Of a stretch of DNA of 6,597 nt, positions 4,563 to 6,597 are shown piece after piece. The position numbers and the translations under genes were made by a program. Within the stretch, counting starts at the first letter, position 1. Each line of letters opens with the position of its first letter. Below the pieces are notes generated by a model, which saw nothing but the letters and a program-made list of their open reading frames with translations, ran no database searches and was not told the origin of the DNA. Source of the DNA: Balneolales bacterium (GTDB lineage: Bacteria > Bacteroidota > Rhodothermia > Balneolales > Natronogracilivirgulaceae); NCBI GenBank assembly GCA_007131535.1, contig SLQI01000070.1:1-6597 (forward strand), written 5' to 3'.

Positions 4563-5918
4563 ATGCGTGTACTCAAATTCGGCGGCACTTCTATGGGAGA
4601 TGCCGATTCCTGGCGAAAAATTATTTCCATTGTAAAGGAGCGTACCCCGTGTGTACTTGTGGTATCGGCCACCTCCGGTACCACCAACTTATTAATTGAG
4701 GCCGCCGAACTTGCCGAAAAAGGAAATTATAAACGGGCGCTTGAGCTGGCCGGCTCTATTAAAGAGAGGCATAATTCTTTGCTCCGGCAATTTACAGAAA
4801 AGGAAGGGTGCGACAGCAAACAACTCCGGTCTGCGTATGATCACATAGATCTTCTTATCGAAGAACTGGAACGGTACCTAAACGGCATTGGAACACTGGG
4901 AGAGTTAACCCCCAGGACACTCGACCGGATTTCCAGTATTGGAGAACGACTGTCATCCAAACTGCTGGCAGAATGTTTCAATGCGGCAGGGTTTGTTGCG
5001 GTCCATATTGATTCAGGTGAAGTGATTAAAACCGATGATGCATTCGGGCAGGCCACTCCGGATCGGCAGCAGCTCAAAACCACCACCGGGAAATTGACAA
5101 ATGAAGTACAATCCGGCCGTGTGCCGGTGATGGGAGGGTTTTACGGAAATGCCCCGGATGGTAATATTACCACGCTTGGGCGCGGGGGTTCGGATTTTAC
5201 CGCAAGTCTGGTAGCCGAAGCTATTGGGGCGGATGCACTCGAAATCTGGACGGATGTAAGCGGGATGTACACCTGTGATCCCAGGGTTGTGCCGGATGCG
5301 ACCTCCATTCCGGAAATCAATTTTCATGAAGCGGCGGAGCTGGCATATTTCGGTGCCCGCGTACTTCATCCGGCCACCATACAGCCTGCCGTAGATGCCG
5401 ATATTCCGGTGCAGGTGAAAAATACATTTCAGCCGGATCACCCCGGAACGACCATCACTTCCGAATTAAAGGAAGAGCAAAATATTAAAGCGATAGCCTT
5501 TAAGCGCGATATCACGTTGATCACCATAACCTCTTCCCGTATGTTGATGGCCTATGGTTTTTTGGCCAGGGTCTTTACGGTTTTCGAACAGCTCAAGCTT
5601 CCGGTGGATCTGGTCACAACCTCCGAAGTTTCAGTGACCATGTCCATCGATCGTACCGACGGGCTTGATGAATTGAAGGAACGACTTAAAGAGTATGGCG
5701 AAGTTTCGGTGGAACACCGGCAAGCCTTACTTTGCGTTGTGGGAAACAACTTCCTGAAGTCACGGGGTATTGCTAACCGGGTTTTCGGTGCGCTCGCCGA
5801 TATTCCGGTGCGGATGATATCCCAAGGTAGCTCAGACATGAACCTATCGCTGGTTATTTCCAACGATAAAGTGGAAGACGGTGCGCGGCAGCTGCATCGT
5901 GAATTTTTTTCAGAATAA
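4563..5918 (+). CDS. lysC: Aspartate kinase, monofunctional, with C-terminal ACT domains
   Basis: This cytosolic enzyme phosphorylates L-aspartate to aspartyl-4-phosphate, the first step toward lysine, diaminopimelate, threonine and methionine. The 451 residues are close to the 449 of E. coli LysC. The kinase domain shows KFGGTS (5-10), the GRGGSDFTA nucleotide-binding stretch (206-214), WTDVSGMYTCDPR (229-241) and FGARVLHPATIQPA (263-276). Two ACT domains follow, about 308-380 and 387-451. The first holds GFLARVF and VDLVTTSEVSV, the region that in E. coli LysC forms the lysine feedback site. Lysine sensitivity is therefore likely but inferred. There is no homoserine dehydrogenase fusion. 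The ATG is preceded by AT-rich sequence without a Shine-Dalgarno sequence and directly begins the family N-terminus. dapB follows after 12 bases, so the two are almost surely co-transcribed. Confidence 0.96.
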   Translation: MRVLKFGGTSMGDADSWRKIISIVKERTPCVLVVSATSGTTNLLIEAAELAEKGNYKRALELAGSIKERHNSLLRQFTEKEGCDSKQLRSAYDHIDLLIEELERYLNGIGTLGELTPRTLDRISSIGERLSSKLLAECFNAAGFVAVHIDSGEVIKTDDAFGQATPDRQQLKTTTGKLTNEVQSGRVPVMGGFYGNAPDGNITTLGRGGSDFTASLVAEAIGADALEIWTDVSGMYTCDPRVVPDATSIPEINFHEAAELAYFGARVLHPATIQPAVDADIPVQVKNTFQPDHPGTTITSELKEEQNIKAIAFKRDITLITITSSRMLMAYGFLARVFTVFEQLKLPVDLVTTSEVSVTMSIDRTDGLDELKERLKEYGEVSVEHRQALLCVVGNNFLKSRGIANRVFGALADIPVRMISQGSSDMNLSLVISNDKVEDGARQLHREFFSE

Positions 5919-5930
5919 TTGAATGGAACT

Positions 5931-6597
5931 ATGTTAAAAATTGCTCTGCTCGGATATGGAAAGATGGGGCGCCGCATTCACGAACTGGCGGAACGCTTTG
6001 ATGTGGAAGTGGCCTTGAGAGTCGACCCGTCTGCGGATGATGCGGTTCCGGAAATTCAGCCCGAACAACTTGCCCTGTGTGATGTAGCCATTGATTTCAG
6101 CCACCCGGAAGCTACCCCCGGCCACCTGCAATCCTTGCTGAACCTGAGCGTGCCTGCCGTAATCGGCACCACCGGTTGGTTTGAAAGTCTCGAAACCGTT
6201 AAGAAGCAGGTTCAACAGGAAAAGGGGAAAATTTTGTACGGATCCAACTTCTCCCTTGGGGTGCAACTTTTTAATAAGCTTGTAGCGCGGGCGGGTGAAT
6301 TATTCGGACCGTCCGAACAGTTTGATGCCGGCCTGCACGAACTTCATCACACCGAAAAAGCCGATGCCCCCAGCGGTACGGCCCGCACTCTGGCCGAAAC
6401 ATGGCTTACACATGCCGGTTCCGGTAAAAAACCTCACTATGGCATCCCGGAAAAAGGCAAACCCGATAGCGATCAGTTTTATGTTACCTCCCAGCGGATC
6501 GGCAGTATCTTCGGCGAACACCACCTGAAAATCATCTCCGAATTCGATGATATTGAAATCTCCCACAAAGCCCGCTCCCGGGATGGATTCGCCGCCG
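5931..6597 (+). CDS. dapB: 4-hydroxy-tetrahydrodipicolinate reductase, N-terminal part (cut by window end)
   Basis: DapB reduces 4-hydroxy-tetrahydrodipicolinate to tetrahydrodipicolinate with NAD(P)H, in the pathway to diaminopimelate and lysine. The frame is open to the window end and gives 222 complete codons, so only a short C-terminus is missing. Visible marks are the Rossmann motif GYGKMG (8-13), DFSHPEA (55-61), IGTTGW (78-83), SNFSLGV (105-111), the active-site stretch ELHHTEKADAPSGTA (137-151) with its histidine pair and lysine (H139, H140, K143), RIGSIFGEH near 192-200, and SHKARSRDGFAA at the end. The active-site histidines come about 20 residues earlier than in E. coli DapB (about 273 residues), which suggests a shorter form of roughly 240 residues. 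The ATG lies 12 bases after the lysC stop, with only a weak GGA-type ribosome site. No break is seen. Confidence 0.95.
   Translation, partial: MLKIALLGYGKMGRRIHELAERFDVEVALRVDPSADDAVPEIQPEQLALCDVAIDFSHPEATPGHLQSLLNLSVPAVIGTTGWFESLETVKKQVQQEKGKILYGSNFSLGVQLFNKLVARAGELFGPSEQFDAGLHELHHTEKADAPSGTARTLAETWLTHAGSGKKPHYGIPEKGKPDSDQFYVTSQRIGSIFGEHHLKIISEFDDIEISHKARSRDGFAA

Overview
The window looks like a chromosomal housekeeping stretch from a member of the Bacteroidota/Balneolota/Rhodothermota group with moderate GC. This is inferred from three things. Most starts lack a Shine-Dalgarno sequence and have AT-rich leaders. The iron-sulfur carrier gene has a promoter of the TTG/TAnnTTTG type. The protein sequences also have the general flavour of that group. 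Genus and species cannot be read from the sequence. All recognisable genes are on the + strand.

Layout. Bases 1-530 are the 3' part of lipA (lipoyl synthase), followed by a strong hairpin at 546-581 that probably ends its transcript. Bases 755-2448 hold plsY and gpsA, which overlap by four bases. GpsA makes sn-glycerol-3-phosphate and PlsY acylates it, so the pair covers the entry into phospholipid synthesis. Next is a compact AlbA_2 (Schlafen-type) protein with a winged-helix tail (2531-3169), function unknown. An A-type iron-sulfur carrier (3307-3657) follows with its own promoter. Bases 4563-6597 hold lysC (aspartate kinase with ACT domains) and dapB (dihydrodipicolinate reductase, cut by the window end), 12 bases apart. 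Together they supply early steps of the diaminopimelate/lysine branch.

The only non-routine part is the roughly 900-base gene-free, AT-rich interval 3658-4562. It is packed with structured repeats: a degenerate tandem CGCGGATT-type repeat (about 3699-3731), a 16-base perfect palindrome plus further copies of its arm (3778-3843), a two-part hairpin (3971-4017), and a 235-base inverted-repeat element (4025-4259). Each end of that element is a double-hairpin module, and the outer hairpins of the two ends differ by base changes that keep the stem paired. This resembles REP/BIME-type elements mobilised by REP-associated tyrosine transposases (RAYTs), but no transposase gene lies in the window. No complete new system is visible. 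The repeat cluster is the item worth following up.
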